A stretch of 64,000 nt of DNA. Source: Chloroflexota bacterium (GTDB lineage Bacteria > Chloroflexota > UBA11872 > VXNJ01). The stretch spans positions 62,001 through 126,000 of the forward strand of contig JAPOWW010000002.1 in the NCBI GenBank assembly GCA_026707405.1, read 5' to 3'. The notes under the pieces were generated by a model. That model made no database searches, was not told the DNA's origin, and was given only the letters and a program-made list of their open reading frames with translations. A program made the position numbers and the translations under genes. Positions 63,364-64,000 of this stretch are shown piece after piece. Each line of letters opens with the position of its first letter. Within the stretch, counting starts at the first letter, position 1.

Positions 63364-64000
63364 CTAACGCCACTCGACGAGTGCCTTCGTGTAGGCCATG
63401 TCGATCAGGCGTTTTCCGCCCCCGATCAGCGGCGGACCGTGACCCGGCAGCACCACGTCGCATGACATGGCACTCAGCTTCTTCAACGTTTCCAGGTATT
63501 TACCCCGGTCGTAATCGGGGCCGCCGCTCCAGCCCAGTTGGAGGCTTCGGCATTCAGGACCGACCTCCATCAGATCGCCAACGAACCAGAGGACTGCTCC
63601 GTTCAACTCAATCTCGAAGACCATCAGTCCATCCGCGTGACCGGGCGCGGCGATGCACCGCACTGCGACGCCGTCGATGTCGATGACGCTCTCGCCTTCC
63701 ACGATCACGTCGGTTTCGCACGGGTCGAACGGCTTGCTGACCACATACGGAATGCAGCGTTCGTCGCCCGCCGCCATCGCGTCCGCTGTATCCGCGCTCG
63801 CGACGATTTTGGTTCCACGTTCCCGAAGCCTCGCCGCGTAGCTGGAGTGATCGTAGTGAGCGTGGGTGACCAGCAAATGCGAGACTTCGTGCGGCGAGAA
63901 CCCCCAGCTCCTGATATTGCGTTCCACCACGTCGAATGTGTCTTCCAGCATCTGTCCGGCATCGATCATGAACGTCGTCGATTCGGTCTCGATCAGGTAC
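63364..64000 (-). CDS. metallo-beta-lactamase-fold hydrolase (N-terminus beyond window)
   Basis: The frame runs off the right edge; 212 C-terminal residues are seen. It begins YLIETESTTFMIDAG at the edge, as near the start of the family. Metal motifs are VTHAHYDHSSY (THxHxDH), the Gly-His of APGHADGL, the Asp in WFVGDLMEVG and LPGHGPP. Probably a hydrolase of the MBL superfamily; the substrate is not clear. It is convergent with the MttB homologue. Confidence 0.88.
   Translation of the reverse strand, partial: YLIETESTTFMIDAGQMLEDTFDVVERNIRSWGFSPHEVSHLLVTHAHYDHSSYAARLRERGTKIVASADTADAMAAGDERCIPYVVSKPFDPCETDVIVEGESVIDIDGVAVRCIAAPGHADGLMVFEIELNGAVLWFVGDLMEVGPECRSLQLGWSGGPDYDRGKYLETLKKLSAMSCDVVLPGHGPPLIGGGKRLIDMAYTKALVEWR

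Overview
The window reads as a chromosomal segment of a free-living bacterium with moderately high GC, most likely a Chloroflexota (Dehalococcoidia/SAR202-like) genome. This placement is inferred from gene content and order, since no rRNA is present. Supporting points are LL-diaminopimelate aminotransferase next to dapF, a monoderm-type order (frr-uppS-cdsA-dxr-rseP-ispG with no bamA/lpx genes after rseP), a short EF-Ts, an S2 with a long basic tail, many GTG/TTG starts, and a catabolic half rich in PhyH dioxygenases, Gfo/Idh/MocA oxidoreductases, an MttB-family methyltransferase and a HyuB. I see no rRNA, tRNA, CRISPR array, insertion sequence or phage gene.

Left half (1-31 kb) is mainly housekeeping. 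miaA-dapF-dapL run leftwards. fchA-folD-fhs run rightwards as a translationally coupled tetrahydrofolate one-carbon operon. A leftward run of 17 genes (27480 down to 6387) holds two SDR oxidoreductases, rsmA, pth, mfd, topA, rpsB, tsf, pyrH, frr, uppS, cdsA, dxr, rseP, ispG, mutS and mutL, with many ATGA/GTGA stop-start overlaps. Upstream of it lie rdgB and a TIM-barrel amidohydrolase, then hemW-like and thpR genes facing right.

Middle (31-42 kb) is mixed: a GNAT-like protein overlapping an orphan hyuB, a small two-helix membrane protein, a YhaM-type exoribonuclease, valS, a LysM protein with an HExxH motif, a solitary PD-(D/E)XK-like nuclease of lower GC, and pdp.

Right half (42-64 kb) is accessory. 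Two PhyH-family dioxygenases flank a cupin. Two divergent Gfo/Idh/MocA oxidoreductases flank a rhodanese. Then come a DUF5946 protein, a YdeI/DUF5655 fusion, a TrkH-type channel, a YbjQ-like membrane protein and an SRPBCC protein. A convergent pair of paralogous beta-propeller (glycosidase-like) proteins sits next to an ABC carbohydrate transporter without its ATPase, followed by a secreted ScyD-like propeller, a non-pyrrolysine MttB homologue and a partial metallo-beta-lactamase-fold hydrolase. Together these suggest uptake, trimming, oxidation and demethylation of modified organic compounds, but the substrate cannot be read from sequence.

The most unusual observations are: a FolD that has lost two cyclohydrolase catalytic residues while a stand-alone FTCD-type cyclohydrolase is encoded just upstream; an Fhs with its conserved Tyr-containing glycine loop rewritten; two genes (topA, hyuB) that seem to need CTG start codons; a Gfo/Idh protein lacking the EKP lysine; a HemW lacking the heme-binding His; a Pth with Asn replaced by Leu in its active-site loop; and several palindromic or hairpin elements at gene borders.
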